A DNA stretch of 64,000 nt from Cordia subcordata (GCA_028554755.1 JAPTOF010000006.1:11402501-11466500); one strand, 5' to 3'. Positions 47,041 through 59,178 are shown, numbered from the stretch's first letter. Notes: generated from the letters alone by a model not told the origin. Numbers and translations are program-made.

Positions 47041-47506
47041 TATGTAAGTTCAAAACAAAAAGAATTGTATGCATTGACTTTTTTGACGTTGTAATTTTTT
47101 CTCGTGACTTTTCACTTAAAGACTAACAGTGTCACGAAGAAATCGTTATTGTTTCAAGAAAATATCTATAGCCAATACACTTCTTTAGACTTTCGATTCT
47201 TTGTCCTTCATTTGACCCAAAAGAAAAGGAGAAAAAAAAAAAAAAGAAGAATCGTTTGTCCTACTAGACAAATTATGAAGCTTCACATGAAACCAACTCA
47301 TAATAATAATAATTCAAACGCCTTCTAAATTCATGCAGTCAAACAAAACACGCTTGCCAGGTCTTTCCTGCTTCTAGAAATATTAGTAGAAAATGGAGGG
47401 CACCATTGAAGAGTAATTAGCTTAGCCGCCCCTTCTCACACGTTAGACCTTTTAACATTCGCCATTCTTGAAGACTAAAAGCTTTATTATATTTGTGTGT
47501 ATATGT
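47041..47506. other. Upstream region of ABCG40-type copy B
   Basis: No gene. A short A/G-rich tract lies near 47215-47245. It shows no extended similarity to the sequence upstream of copy A beyond the core promoter block. Confidence 0.4.
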
Positions 47507-47532
47507 ATATAAGTGCTCTAGCCTGTGGACTA
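47507..47532 (+). promoter_or_regulatory. Putative TATA box and start-site block of ABCG40-type copy B
   Basis: TATATAA at 47507-47513 is followed by CTCTAGCCTGTGGACTA, matching the block before copy A. About 240 bp of leader would then precede the ATG at 47770. Confidence 0.5.
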
Positions 47533-47769
47533 AAAAACTTGCAACTTTAATCTCTGATTCGTTTCATTCTTTTAGCCACCTCTTGAACCCGTACGAGAAA
47601 GAATACTAGAGGGGGTTCTTTAAAAAGTCTGCTTAGCATCAAAAAGAAGAGGAAGAGTTTATTTGAGCTTTGAGGGGAAAAAAAAAAAAGAAAAAGGAAC
47701 AAAGATTTGATCAACCCATCTGGGATTTTGTGTTTTTCTTGGTGTTTTTGATCTGTTTCCTGTGTGGAA

Positions 47770-50700
47770 ATGGACGCTGGTGATATATACAAAGCAAGTA
47801 CTAGCTTGAGAGCTAGTTTGAGAGGGAACAGTTCTACTATATGGAGGGACACTGGTTTGCAAGTGTTTTCGCGTTCATCGAGGGATGAAGATGATGAGGA
47901 AGCTCTGAAATGGGCTGCTTTAGAAAAGCTTCCGACTTTTGATCGGTTAAGGAAAGGTTTGCTTTTTGGGTCACAAGGCCCTGCCCAGGAAGTTAATGTG
48001 GACAACCTTAATTATCAGGAGAGGAAAAAGTTGCTGGAAAGGCTTGTTAAGGTTGCTGAGGAAGATAATGAGAAGTTCCTGTTGAAACTCAGGGACAGGA
48101 TTGATAGGTAATGAGTTTTGCAGATTCTTCCTTACTTTTGTTTTTTTGCCTTTTTTTCTTGAAAAAAACCGCCCCTGATGGGATTTGAACCCGAGTCATC
48201 GTTTCTGGAGAGTAGTCTGAGCGCTTGCTTGATTGACTTTTTGTTTTTTCATGAAAAAGTCCTGAAAAATTACATTTTTTTTTTGCAATATGGATTTGGA
48301 TTGGTTTTAAAGAAATCAGAAGTTCTGAAGAAAAGCTCAAATTTAGTTTTTTTAGAAGATAGAAATTTCAGATTCTCAAAAAAAAAAAAAAAGGAAAAAA
48401 GTGTTCAAAAAGTCAACCCAGACGGGCTCTGAATCACTTTGTCTGCTCCCTGATCCTGATTCTGCAGAAATTGGTTGTACAGATCTGTTTTTTTGGTGAT
48501 GTACATGTTCTATGCAATGAATTCTTTGTAAATTGATCATTGTCTATGTTATTTATGTGGTGCTTGTAAAATCTCAGAGTTGGCATAGATTTGCCCACAA
48601 TTGAAGTCAGATATGAGAATCTGAATATTGAAGCAGAAGCTTATGTGGGAAGCAGGGCTTTGCCTTCCTTTACCAACTTCACCATGGATGTTATAGAGGT
48701 AAAAAAAAATCGAAGTCAACCTCTTTGTGTTCAACCTCATATTTAGATGGAAAAGATTTGTATTGATGATTGATCTAACTAGTCTTTTCTTAATTCAAAA
48801 GGGAGTTCTGAACTTGTTCCACTTGCTCCCGAACCGAAAGAAGAAGATAAGCATTCTTCATGATGTTAGTGGAATCATCAAACCTTGCAGGTTAGAGAAA
48901 ATGATTTCAATTGTGTATAGTTACTTGTGCTGACAACTGTTCCCTTTACCTATTCAACCCTCTTGTGCAAACAGACTGTAACTTTATGCAATTTTATTGA
49001 GATTTGATAGCGACTTCTGATGGCAAAGGTGATTTCGATTTGCAGAATGACACTGCTTCTAGGCCCTCCGTCTTCCGGTAAAACAACACTGTTGCTGGCG
49101 TTGGCTGGAAGGCTTGCTAAAGATTTAAAGGTAAAGAGCTTACGGTATTCCATTGATTTCATAATTTATTCTGAGAGATTTAGTATCAGTAAGCTTCGTT
49201 GCTAAGTGAATTAATGGTTATTTTGCATTGATCAACTAGACTACTGGGAGGGTGACTTATAATGGACATGGTATGGAAGAGTTTGTCCCTCAAAGAACTG
49301 CTGCTTACATTAGTCAACATGATGTGCATATTGGAGAAATGACTGTAAGAGAAACTCTGGAGTTCTCTGGTAGATGCCAGGGTGTTGGTACCCGTTATGG
49401 TTAGTCTCAAGCGAATTGAATTTCAAATTTAAGTTTTCCTGGTTTAGACATGAATTAATGATTCATATGGATCAAATTTATTGATGATGTTTACCAAAAC
49501 AATTGCAGAGATGTTGGCGGAGTTGTCAAGAAGAGAGAAAGCAGCAAACATTAAGCCGGACCCTGATATTGATGTCTACATGAAGGTGAGGAAGAACTAA
49601 AAATGTATTTCCTTGATGGTGAATCTAGATGCATAATTAGTACATAAAAATATGTCGCGTATAATTATGGTTCACGGTGGTTAATCTAGTTGTTAAGTTG
49701 ATTTTCTGCCACAGTGAAACAATGCTAAAATGGAGCTATTGTATTGATAGGCATAGATTTATGCTCGGTTTGTTATAATTTTATTTTAAGATTCTTATCC
49801 TATTGAAATGAGGATACATCTTATAAGATTTAAGGCATCTTATCACATGCATCCTATGAAAGCTCAAAAAAACCATACTTTTTATCTTATAATAAGCAAT
49901 CCATCCTATCTTTTTTTTTTTTTCTCTGTAACTCATAGTGCATGTGATAAGATAAGATATCCCCAAATTTCAATATAATAAGCATCTTAAAATAAGATCA
50001 TTCCAAACACACTATTAGTCAGTTAAAATGAACTTGAGAGCTTGGAGCATGAAAAGGGAAACTGCAGAAAAGATAATTGTCTTTGATTATCATCCATCTT
50101 CATACTTATTTTAAAACAGAAAAAGTACTTTTAAAAGAGAAAAAAAGTACTTTCTTTAAACTGTTTGGGATTATACATTTCTCATGTCTTGAGCAATGAA
50201 ATTGAATCAATTTTACAATGCATTTGGAAACTTCATAATTGACTACTATTATTGTGTTGTTTTCCTATTAATGTAGGCGTCAGCAACAGAAAGCCAAGAA
50301 GCAAGTGTAGTCACGGACTATATCCTTAAGGTAACATAACCACGAACCATTCCGTTACATCTTAACGTGGCATAGGAGATAGAAAAAGAAATTAACGTCT
50401 TATCAAACTTTATTGCAGATATTAGGACTGGAAGTGTGCGCAGACACAATGGTAGGGGATGAAATGCTGAGAGGAATTTCTGGAGGGCAAAGGAAACGAG
50501 TCACAACTGGTAAAAACACCTACATCTTTAACTTGGAAAGTATGACGTGTTAAGGAAATGCAGCCTTGTTGAGTGGTATTAAACTAAATGTCAATTCGTT
50601 TTGAAAATGACAGGAGAGATGCTGGTTGGACCGTCAAGGGCGCTTTTCATGGACGAGATATCCACTGGGTTGGACAGTTCTACAACTTTCTCAATTGTGA

Positions 50701-53700
50701 ATTCACTTAGGCAATATGTCCACATTATGAAGGGAACTGCAGTCATATCTCTCCTGCAGCCAGCGCCTGAGACGTATGACCTTTTTGACGATATCATTCT
50801 CATATCTGATGGCCAAGTGGTTTATCATGGTCCTAGAGAACACGTCCTTGAGTTTTTTGAATCCATGGGATTCAAATGTCCGGAGAGAAAAGGAGTGGCT
50901 GACTTTTTGCAAGAAGTGAGTCTTCTGAAAATTGAACTGGATAACAAAGTTGAAGTTTCTTTTTTAGTTCTAATGTAAAATGAATCCGGTGCAGGTGACA
51001 TCGAAGAAGGATCAGAAGCAGTATTGGGCACGTAAGGATGAGCCTTACAGTTTTGTCACAGTAAGTGAATTTGCCGAGGCGTTTCAGTCATTCCATGTTG
51101 GGCGGAGACTGGGGGAGGAACTTGCGGTCCCATTTGACAAAAGCAAAAGCCATCCAGCTGCCTTAACAACCGAAAAATTTGGTGTGAACAAAAAAGAACT
51201 CCTAAAGGCAACAACTGCAAGAGAGCTCTTGCTAATGAAGAGAAACTCGTTTGTTTATTACTTCAAGCTCTCCCAGGTGACTAATTTTGCTTGGCTTGCG
51301 AGCAATCTTCCTTAGTTATTATCAGTATGCATTTATGGATGATTGTTTCTGTATCTGTTTCAGCTTGCTGTCATGGCATTAATTTCAATGACACTATTCT
51401 TTCGAACCGAAATGCCTCGAGATACCGTGGATGATGGAAATATATATACTGGTGCTCTATTTTACACCATTGTGACACTGATGTTCAATGGAATGTCGGA
51501 GATAGCCATGACAATTTACAAGCTTCCTGTCTTCTACAAGCAAAGGGACCTTCTGTTTTACCCTGCATGGTCATATGCCATGCCCTCCTGGATCCTGAAA
51601 ATTCCTATTACATTTGTTGAAGTGGCTCTTTGGGTAGTTCTGACATACTATGTGATTGGATTCGATCCTAATGTTGGCAGGTAAAATTTAAAGACATTGT
51701 TGCATAGTTGATGGAGTATGCCTTGTCAAGTTCTGCAAAAAGGGTAACTAATCAAGAACATCAAAAAGGGTAACTAATCAAGAACTTCTCGTGCAGATTC
51801 TTCAAGCATTACATGATACTCTTGCTTCTACACCAGATGTCATCAGCCTTGTTCCGATTTATTGGGTCAATGGGTCGGAACATGATTATTGCTAATACAT
51901 TTGGCTCATTCGCATTGCTTGTACTTTTTGCATTGGGTGGCTTTGTCCTGTCACGAGGTACGGAATCTTGTTCAGATAATTGGACTGTGAATAGTTTCTC
52001 TTATCTTAAGTGGCTGATTATCTATTTCTTCCTGCGTTTGGTTGATGCCAGAGGATGTGAAGAAATGGTGGTTATGGGGTTACTGGTCCTCACCTATGAT
52101 GTATGCACAAAATGCAATCCTTGTGAATGAATTTAATGGGCACAATTGGAAACATGTAAGTCTTGCATGTTCCTTGTCTTCTTTTCAGTCTTTCATCACA
52201 AATGTCAGATAAAAGTTAGTCAACTATGTTTTTTCTTATTTACATGTGGTTTCTATTTTTCTCTTTGAAGATTCTCCCAAATTCAAACGAAACAATAGGG
52301 GTTCAAGTTATGAAATCTCGAGGTTTCTTTCCTGATTCTTACTGGTACTGGCTAGGAGCAGGGGCATTACTTGGATTCGTTTTACTTTTTAACTTAGGCT
52401 TCAGCGTGGCACTGACCTATCTTAACCGTGAGTATTTGCAATTGCCCTCTCTGTGTCAGCACATTTCTCTCAAGTTCCTGTAATAATGTAAAGTTATATA
52501 CTCTGCAGCATTTGGGAAGCCTCAGACTGTCATAACAGATGAGAATGACAACGATAATAAGCCTAGAGAGTTAACACAAACAAATTCATCTGTGGCATCT
52601 CAAGGTAAGTCATCCTAAATTATCATTATTCTTCTTTTGCCGTTATAATATTATTAACTCTGATTTAACATGCAGAGAGAAGTGATCAAATTAGAAGGAG
52701 AAGCATCTCATCTGGAACATCGTCCACAAGGACGGATGCAGTTGTTGAGGCCAATGAGAACAGGAAAAAGGGAATGGTTCTTCCATTTGAACCCCATTCC
52801 CTCACCTTCAATGAAGTCAAATACTCTGTTGACATGCCCCAGGTGACTATTATATATTCATATTAATCAAGTATTAAGTAATAGTTATTTAGGCCTATCG
52901 CGGAAAGCTATATCCACGACAGTAAGGTAGCCCAACAGCGTAGGAATAATTGTTTGCTTCAAATGACTTGTAGGAAATGAAAGACCAGGGTGCTGTCGAT
53001 GATAGACTGGTACTTCTGAAGGGTGTAAGTGGAGCATTCAGGCCAGGTGTTCTCACTGCCTTAATGGGTGTAAGTGGGGCTGGCAAGACAACTCTTATGG
53101 ATGTCTTGGCAGGTAGGAAAACCGGTGGATACATTGAAGGAGACATCAAAATTTCTGGCTATCCAAAGCAGCAAGAAACTTTTGCACGGATTTCTGGATA
53201 CTGTGAGCAGAATGATATCCATTCTCCCCATGTCACTGTTTATGAGTCCCTTGTGTATTCGGCCTGGTTGCGGTTGCCTCCAGATGTTGATGCAGATACC
53301 AGGAAGGTTGGTCATCTTCTCTTTTGTTTCTGTTCATTCCAGTTAAGTTGTCTGTCTTTATGTTGTAAAATGATAAGATTTTGGTGGAGGTCTTTTAGCT
53401 AATCTATATGCTTTGCTTACATATTGACAGATGTTTGTTGAGGAGGTCATGGAACTAGTGGAACTTACCCCCTTAAGATCAGCTTTAGTTGGGTTGCCTG
53501 GGGTTAACGGTCTGTCAACTGAACAGCGCAAGAGGCTGACTATTGCGGTTGAGCTGGTGGCTAACCCCTCCATCATTTTCATGGATGAGCCAACATCAGG
53601 GCTAGATGCAAGAGCAGCGGCAATCGTGATGAGAACTGTCAGGAACACAGTAGACACAGGAAGAACAGTTGTATGCACCATCCATCAGCCTAGCATCGAC

Positions 53701-55475
53701 ATATTTGAAGCTTTTGATGAGGTAAATACTTTTGAGAGAGAAAGGCCTGTCAGAGCTGTCTTTTTCCAGTAATTTTAGATGATCAAATTAAATTTTGCAT
53801 TGCAGCTCTTTTTGATGAAACGGGGAGGTCAGGAGATATATGTGGGGCCGTTGGGTCGTCAATCTAGCCAGCTGATCAAGTACTTTGAGGTATGTTGCAG
53901 AGAACAAGGAACAGAAGACCTAGATTAAATTATTCAGTCATAGATTATCAAATTTTATTAAGTTCCAAATCATGGTTTACCTTAAATCTAGGCAATTGAA
54001 GGAGTTAGCAAAATTAAGGACGGATATAATCCTGCAACTTGGATGTTGGAAGTGACTTCTTCAGCTCAAGAAATGATCTCAGGACTTGATTTTGCCGAAG
54101 TATACAAAAACTCAGAACTTTACAGGTTAGTCTCTTCATTTAGCCGTTGCTTACTGATAATAGCATGTCATTGTCAAAGGATATTATTTCGCTTGGACAT
54201 TTAACATATTTAGTTTTATATTGCAAAATTTTCAGGAGGAACAAAGCTCTAATTGCCGAATTAAGTACACCTCGCCCTGGCACAGAGGACCTCTACTTTC
54301 CTACCCAGTATTCGCAATCTTTCTTCATCCAGTGCCTGGCTTGCCTCTGGAAACAATACCATTCATACTGGCGAAACACATCTTACACTGCAATGAGATT
54401 TTGGTTCACAACTTTTATTGCACTGATGTTTGGGACAATATTCTGGGACCTTGGCAAAAAGATGTAAGTGGTCAAGAAAAAGAAATTGAACAAATATCTA
54501 ACCCCATGCAGCCCTCTTCATGATCTCGAATGCTAAGTTCTTCTGGCTAATAAATTGCAGGGAAACCCGGCAAGACTTGTTTAATGCCATGGGTTCTATG
54601 TACACAGCTGTTATTTTCCTGGGAGTCCAAAATGCCTCATCTGTGCAGCCTGTAGTAGCAGTTGAACGGACAGTTTTCTATCGTGAAAGAGCAGCAGGGA
54701 TGTACTCAGCTTTGCCTTATGCCTTCGGACAGGTAACTAACTTCGTTTTCACTTTAATTTCTCCCCCTCAACGTTCAGCAGACCTTATGTCCCGCAAAAA
54801 ATTTTTAAGATTCATGGTTTGACTAAGCAAGAAGTGTATACATTTGCAGATCGCCATAGAGCTTCCCTACGTGTTTGCACAAGCTGCTGTATACAGCCTC
54901 GTTGTTTATGCAATGATCCAATTTGACTGGACCGCTGAGAAATTCTTTTGGTATCTATTTTTCTCCTACTTCACCTTGTTATACTTCACCCTCTACGGCA
55001 TGATGACCGTGGCTGTCACGCCAAACCACAACATTGCTGCCATTGTCGCTGCTGCATTTTATGGACTCTGGAATCTCTTCTCAGGGTTCATTATTCCACG
55101 ACCGGTATGAACTGGCTATGTCCCTTGGTCTTGAAACGAACTTTATGAATATGCTCTGCCTAGAACACGACTCCTAATAACTATGCTTTCTTTTGACAAC
55201 AGAGGATGCCTGTGTGGTGGAGGTGGTATTACTGGGCATGCCCTGTAGCTTGGACCCTGTATGGCTTGCTTGCATCGCAGTTCGGAGACATAACAACACC
55301 AATGCAGGCAGTTGCAGGAGCAGAACCACAAACTGTTCAAGAATTCTTGGATGATTACCTTGGAATGAAGCATGATTTTATAGGCGTTTGTGCAGGTGTG
55401 ATCCTTGCATTTGTGGTTGTTTTCTCTTTCACATTTGCCTTCTCCATTAAGGCATTCAACTTCCAGAGACGGTAG
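47770..55475 (+). CDS. ABCG40: Full-size ABCG (PDR) transporter, ABCG40-like, copy B, 24 exons, 1,456 aa
   Basis: Spliced exons: 47770-48107, 48578-48698, 48802-48890, 49046-49130, 49240-49399, 49509-49585, 50277-50330, 50419-50509, 50614-50915, 50995-51276, 51364-51680, 51797-51957, 52052-52155, 52271-52427, 52509-52604, 52676-52842, 52974-53306, 53431-53721, 53806-53889, 53992-54125, 54236-54463, 54561-54732, 54850-55104, 55203-55475. Every exon has the same length as in copy A, giving 1,456 codons plus stop with GT-AG introns. NBD1 Walker A is GPPSSGKTT, its signature ISGGQRKR, and NBD2 has GVSGAGKTT and [10 protein letters not shown]. The proteins are very similar. Visible differences cluster in exon 14 ([10 protein letters not shown] against [10 protein letters not shown]), the linker of exons 15-16, and exon 24 ([12 protein letters not shown] against [12 protein letters not shown]). 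The pair is a tandem duplication about 15.3 kb apart; both look functional. Intron 6 holds a MITE absent from copy A, and intron 17 is far shorter (124 against 431 bp). Substrate is not predictable. Confidence 0.93.
49761..50019. mobile_element. MITE inserted in intron 6 of ABCG40-type copy B
   Basis: The ends pair as ATGCTCGGTTTGTTATAATTTTATTTTAAGAT and, reverse-complemented, CTAATAGTGTGTTTGGAATGATCTTATTTTAAGAT. The same internal blocks (CTTATAAGATTTAAG, AAATAAGCAAT/TAATAAGCAAT, GTGCATGTGATAAGA) are present in the element at 58466-58733. It is non-coding and about 259 bp. Confidence 0.8.
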
Positions 55476-55660
55476 AAAGAGAATCCACAACTGCAATTTG
55501 TGTTTGTTAGCATCATCTTCCTCGTCATATGGAGGATTCTTTTATGGTCTTATGCATATCTTACAATAACTCTTGAGCATTTAATTTTTCTTGGAAGTAT
55601 TATGTCAAATTGTTTATAAGTTATGTCATTTTTGTAATCCTACCTATTTTTCCCTTTTTT
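55476..55660 (+). other. Probable 3' UTR of ABCG40-type copy B
   Basis: Shares ATTTAATTTTTCTTG, TCAAATTGT and TTTTTGTAATCCTACC in order with the region after copy A. The similarity fades after about 55660, marking the likely right edge of the duplicated block. Confidence 0.6.
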
Positions 55661-57107
55661 TTTTATATTAAACTTCTGTATTCTACATAAAGATCACATC
55701 TTAATTATGCCATAATCTGTTTGATAACATAGTTCCTTTATTACTTTGCTCGTTTCAGTGTGTTGTTTTTATTTAAATATTTATTAAGCTATAATTTACG
55801 TGAGAATTCAAATTCATTTTATTCGCTGCATTTAACTTTAAGTACGGGCTTATATTCTATCAAATACTCGAATATGATAATTCTTACACGTCTTTCTACA
55901 TAGCCAAAATAAGAACAACAAATGAGCAATTTAAAGAAAAACTCAACCACTTGTTAGACTTAGAACCCTAGGCGTACAAGTACAACTAGTTAGTATACTT
56001 AAAGAAATAATTAATTGAGTCTCAAATTAATTGATTCAAATAACTAATCCAAATTATTATTTTTATATAAATCCACTAGCATGTCTACCCATAAGATGCA
56101 CGGGTTTTGATATTTATACAATGTGATATAGATTAAAAATTACGTAATGACTTCAAAATTAAAAAAATATTTTTGACAATTATTTCTATATTTATATAAT
56201 ATGATAGTACTCATATGATATATGAGAGAAATGAGTATTTTTATATTTTTATAATTGTTATTTGTTATTGATCATATTTGACAATTAATATAAAAGATAA
56301 AACATAAATATATTTTGTCATATTAAATATCTGATATTGAATATAACTTTTATATTTTTGTAAAATCTAATAATTGTAGGAAAAGAATCATGAATAACAT
56401 AGATCGGTACATTTCCATTATTGATTGGGTACCTTTTTACGGTAATAGATTTGTCTTTTTCTTTTAAAAAAAATGTTTAGTCTTTTTTTCAAAAAAGGAT
56501 GTGTGAAAAATATGACACGTGACAAAAAATAGCAAAGTTGATATTAATACAACAATTGGCATCTATATAGTACAGTAGACTCTTCTTTATTATATAGTAT
56601 ACATAAATATCATTCATTTGTAAATTATGCACTTAATACTTCTTTCATCACAAACATGCTATATATTAATTAGCTTGACAACTGTAGTTTCTTTCTATAC
56701 CAAATACATGTTAATTAATTTTCATGCTTTGTGCAAGAAATGTTATAGATATTCAAACCAAAAATTTCAATATTTTTCTTTTTTTCATTTTATTGAGAAG
56801 TAGACAAATACATAAAATTTTACGGTAGATGCAATATTACTAGATGATGAGAGATTCTTCTTTTTTTTTTTTTAATACATTTTCTTTGGAAGGCAAAACA
56901 GATATATAAAAGTAAAAAAAAATAATAATAACACCATGTACTTGTAGAGTTAGGTGTCTTTTTCATAATAAAATTAACCCAAATATATTAGTAAATGCCC
57001 TAGGGTTAGACCACAAAAAAAAAGAAAAAAACAATAATAATGATTTCATGAGTACAAATCAAAAAGTTTTTTGTACTTACCATATTCATCAATTATTTGT
57101 TGCTAAG
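55661..57107. other. Intergenic, nothing recognised
   Basis: AT-rich with homopolymers near 56860 and 56920. No gene, RNA or repeat family supported. Confidence 0.45.
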
Positions 57108-57599
57108 TGTTAAGAATTTTGAGATTCCATTATAAAAATCAATTTGATTAATAACGAGTAGTGTAAGACTTTATAAGTTGGTCTTATGCTTTAAGATTTT
57201 TCTATGTGGAAAGAATGATTGTTCCAATACTCCCCTTACATATGACCTGGAATGTGAACCAAAAAAGTCAATAACCAAGCATAAGTGCTCAAATGAGCCA
57301 AAGAGGGTGCCTAAACGAGCCAAATTACTAAGAAGTGCTCAAATGAGCCAAAAAACTAAGAATAGATGTTCAAACGAGTCAAAGAACTAAGAATAGGTGT
57401 TTAAATAAGTCAAAGAACAAAGACAGTTTATACGTGAATGCGTAAGAGATTGAGTCAATGCCCAACTCTATTATCATGCTAAGAATTTTGAAGTTCTATC
57501 ATACAAACTAATTGGTTAATATGATGAGTGACTCAAGACCTTATAAAGTGGTCTTATACTTTAAGATTTTTTTATGTGGGTAAAATGTTTATTCCAACA
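57108..57599 (-). mobile_element. TRIM retrotransposon with LTR pair, minus orientation
   Basis: Two direct repeats of about 122 bp (57108-57229 and 57477-57599) share TAAGAATTTTGA, AAGACTTTATAA/AAGACCTTATAA, GTGGTCTTAT/TTGGTCTTAT and TTTAAGATTTTT.TATGTGG. On the minus strand the LTR runs from TGTTGGAATAA to CTTAGCA, so it has TG...CA ends. Next to its 3' end the minus strand reads TGATAATAGAGTTGGGC, similar to an initiator-Met primer-binding site. Just before the other LTR it reads GTAAGGGGAG, a polypurine tract. The 247-bp interior has no coding frame and contains five imperfect 31-bp repeats. No clean target duplication was seen. Confidence 0.65.
57280..57422. repeat. Five imperfect ~31-bp repeats inside the TRIM
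   Basis: Units around AAGTGCTCAAATGAGCCAAA.AACTAAG repeat with drift to GATGTTCAAACGAGTCAAAG and GGTGTTTAAATAAGTCAAAG. Confidence 0.75.
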
Positions 57600-57792
57600 C
57601 AAACCATAATAGCTAGCCCATAAAATCATTATATATATTTTTGAACATTTAAAAAAGCCAAAATTGACTGTCGTAACTTGAATGTTCATGGTATGAGAGG
57701 CATGAATAATCAACCTCATCTTTTTGCATTGCAAAAGAAGTTATTAATTTATGAGGGAAAAAAAGTTATAGCTTACCCAAAAAAGTTATTAA

Positions 57793-57840
57793 TTCATGTT
57801 AAGGCATATATTAGATATATAACATATGCCTTAACATGAA
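57793..57840. repeat. Perfect 17-bp inverted repeat (hairpin) with 14-base loop
   Basis: TTCATGTTAAGGCATAT (57793-57809) is exactly mirrored by ATATGCCTTAACATGAA (57824-57840). No transcript or element boundary can be linked to it. Confidence 0.85.
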
Positions 57841-58175
57841 GTAAAGCACAATTTTCAACCAACTTATTCACCATAAATTTAATTTTTTTCATTATTGTTC
57901 CAAAGGATCCATGAGCCTTCCTCTCAAAACCAAAAAAATGCAAAATAAACTTTTTTTTTTAAATACTTTTCTAAACTCATGAAAAGAAAAACAACCTTTT
58001 TGAAACAAAGGATCGCTGGCAACAAGAATATTAGAATAGTCAATGAAGTTTTAAGCTATGAAACATGCATTTTTTCAATACTGTAATTTGTTCATAATGT
58101 AATGGCTTTTTGATTACAGGTCAATTGCTTTTGTTAGGACTAACGCCAGATTAAAATGCACACGTGCTAGGACAA

Positions 58176-58208
<33 letters not shown>

Positions 58209-58465
58209 TTGTCAGCATAATGTTTTGATGGTTTAAGAATAATGTTTTTATACTTTATATATTAGTATAAATATTACGTCGAATCTCATCTAATTCTAGA
58301 ATATGGTTTGCCTCAATTATGGGATTTTAATAATAACCAAAATGTGAGATTTACAAGTTTGATTTCTTGTTAACAAAAAAAAAAAGAAAAGAAAAAGAAA
58401 TCCTTACCATAAAGAGGAGCATACATGTGGGGGCGCAAATTAGATATTTGCCTTATATTATATTT
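57841..58465. other. Intergenic, nothing recognised
   Basis: AT-rich with a TA microsatellite near 58175-58210. Confidence 0.45.
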
Positions 58466-58733
58466 ATGCTTTGTTTGTTATGGTTTTATTTTAAGATACT
58501 TATTCTATTGAAATGAAAGTAAATCTTATAAGATTTAAGAAATCTTATCATGTATCCCATGAAAATTCAAAACAAAATTAGGTTTTTTTTATGTTATAAG
58601 AAATAAGCAATGCGTCATATCTTATTTTTTTACAATTATAGAATGCATGGTGCATGTGATAAGAAATCTTAAATCTTATAAGATTTCTCTAGATAAGTAA
58701 TTTAAAATAAGATCATTCCAAATGAACTATTAG
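58466..58733. mobile_element. MITE, same family as the one in ABCG40-type copy B intron 6
   Basis: Begins ATGCTTTGTTTGTTATGGTTTTATTTTAAGAT and ends AAAATAAGATCATTCCAAATGAACTATTAG. The internal block order matches 49761-50019. It has diverged by scattered substitutions, so the two are not a recent transposition pair. Confidence 0.8.
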
Positions 58734-58937
58734 TAAATCTTTGAATTGAATACGATAGTTTATAACATACACGTGTCAAACATTAAGCCACGGTCCTGCA
58801 TCCACATGTCAAGCTTCCGGGATGTCCACGTCAATGGAAAAAATGCCAATTTTTGGGCGAGAAAATGAAAAGGGCATGTTTGTTACTTCATATATATTAT
58901 AGATAGATTATAGATATAGATATTAGAGGATTTTCAG

Positions 58938-59178
58938 AGCCTATTTGGCTTTGTTTATTTTATAGCTTATAAGCTCTTAAAAAAGTATTCACGCACATAT
59001 TTTTTTAATTATTTACAGCTTATAAACCTCAAATAAATTTAAAGGGTGTTTGGCTTTACTTATTTAATACTTGTAAGCACCCAAAAAAATTAAAAGCATA
59101 TTTATGAGTACTTTTTTTTAAAAATACTTATAAGCACCTAATTAAGCAATGCCAACCAATCTCTTAGCCAAACAGGCT
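58938..59178. mobile_element. Nested small MITEs with GTTTGGCTTT-type termini
   Basis: An outer left end GCCTATTTGGCTTTGTTTATT faces AGCCAAACAGGC near 59170. An inner copy starts AAGGGTGTTTGGCTTTACTTATT near 59041. Several TTATAAGC motifs lie between. The termini match the family at 2692-2810 and 22202-22314. Confidence 0.55.

Noticed and set aside
47104..47328. 74-codon frame before ABCG40-type copy B
   Set aside because: Lys-rich translation of an A-rich tract, with no domain and no counterpart before copy A.
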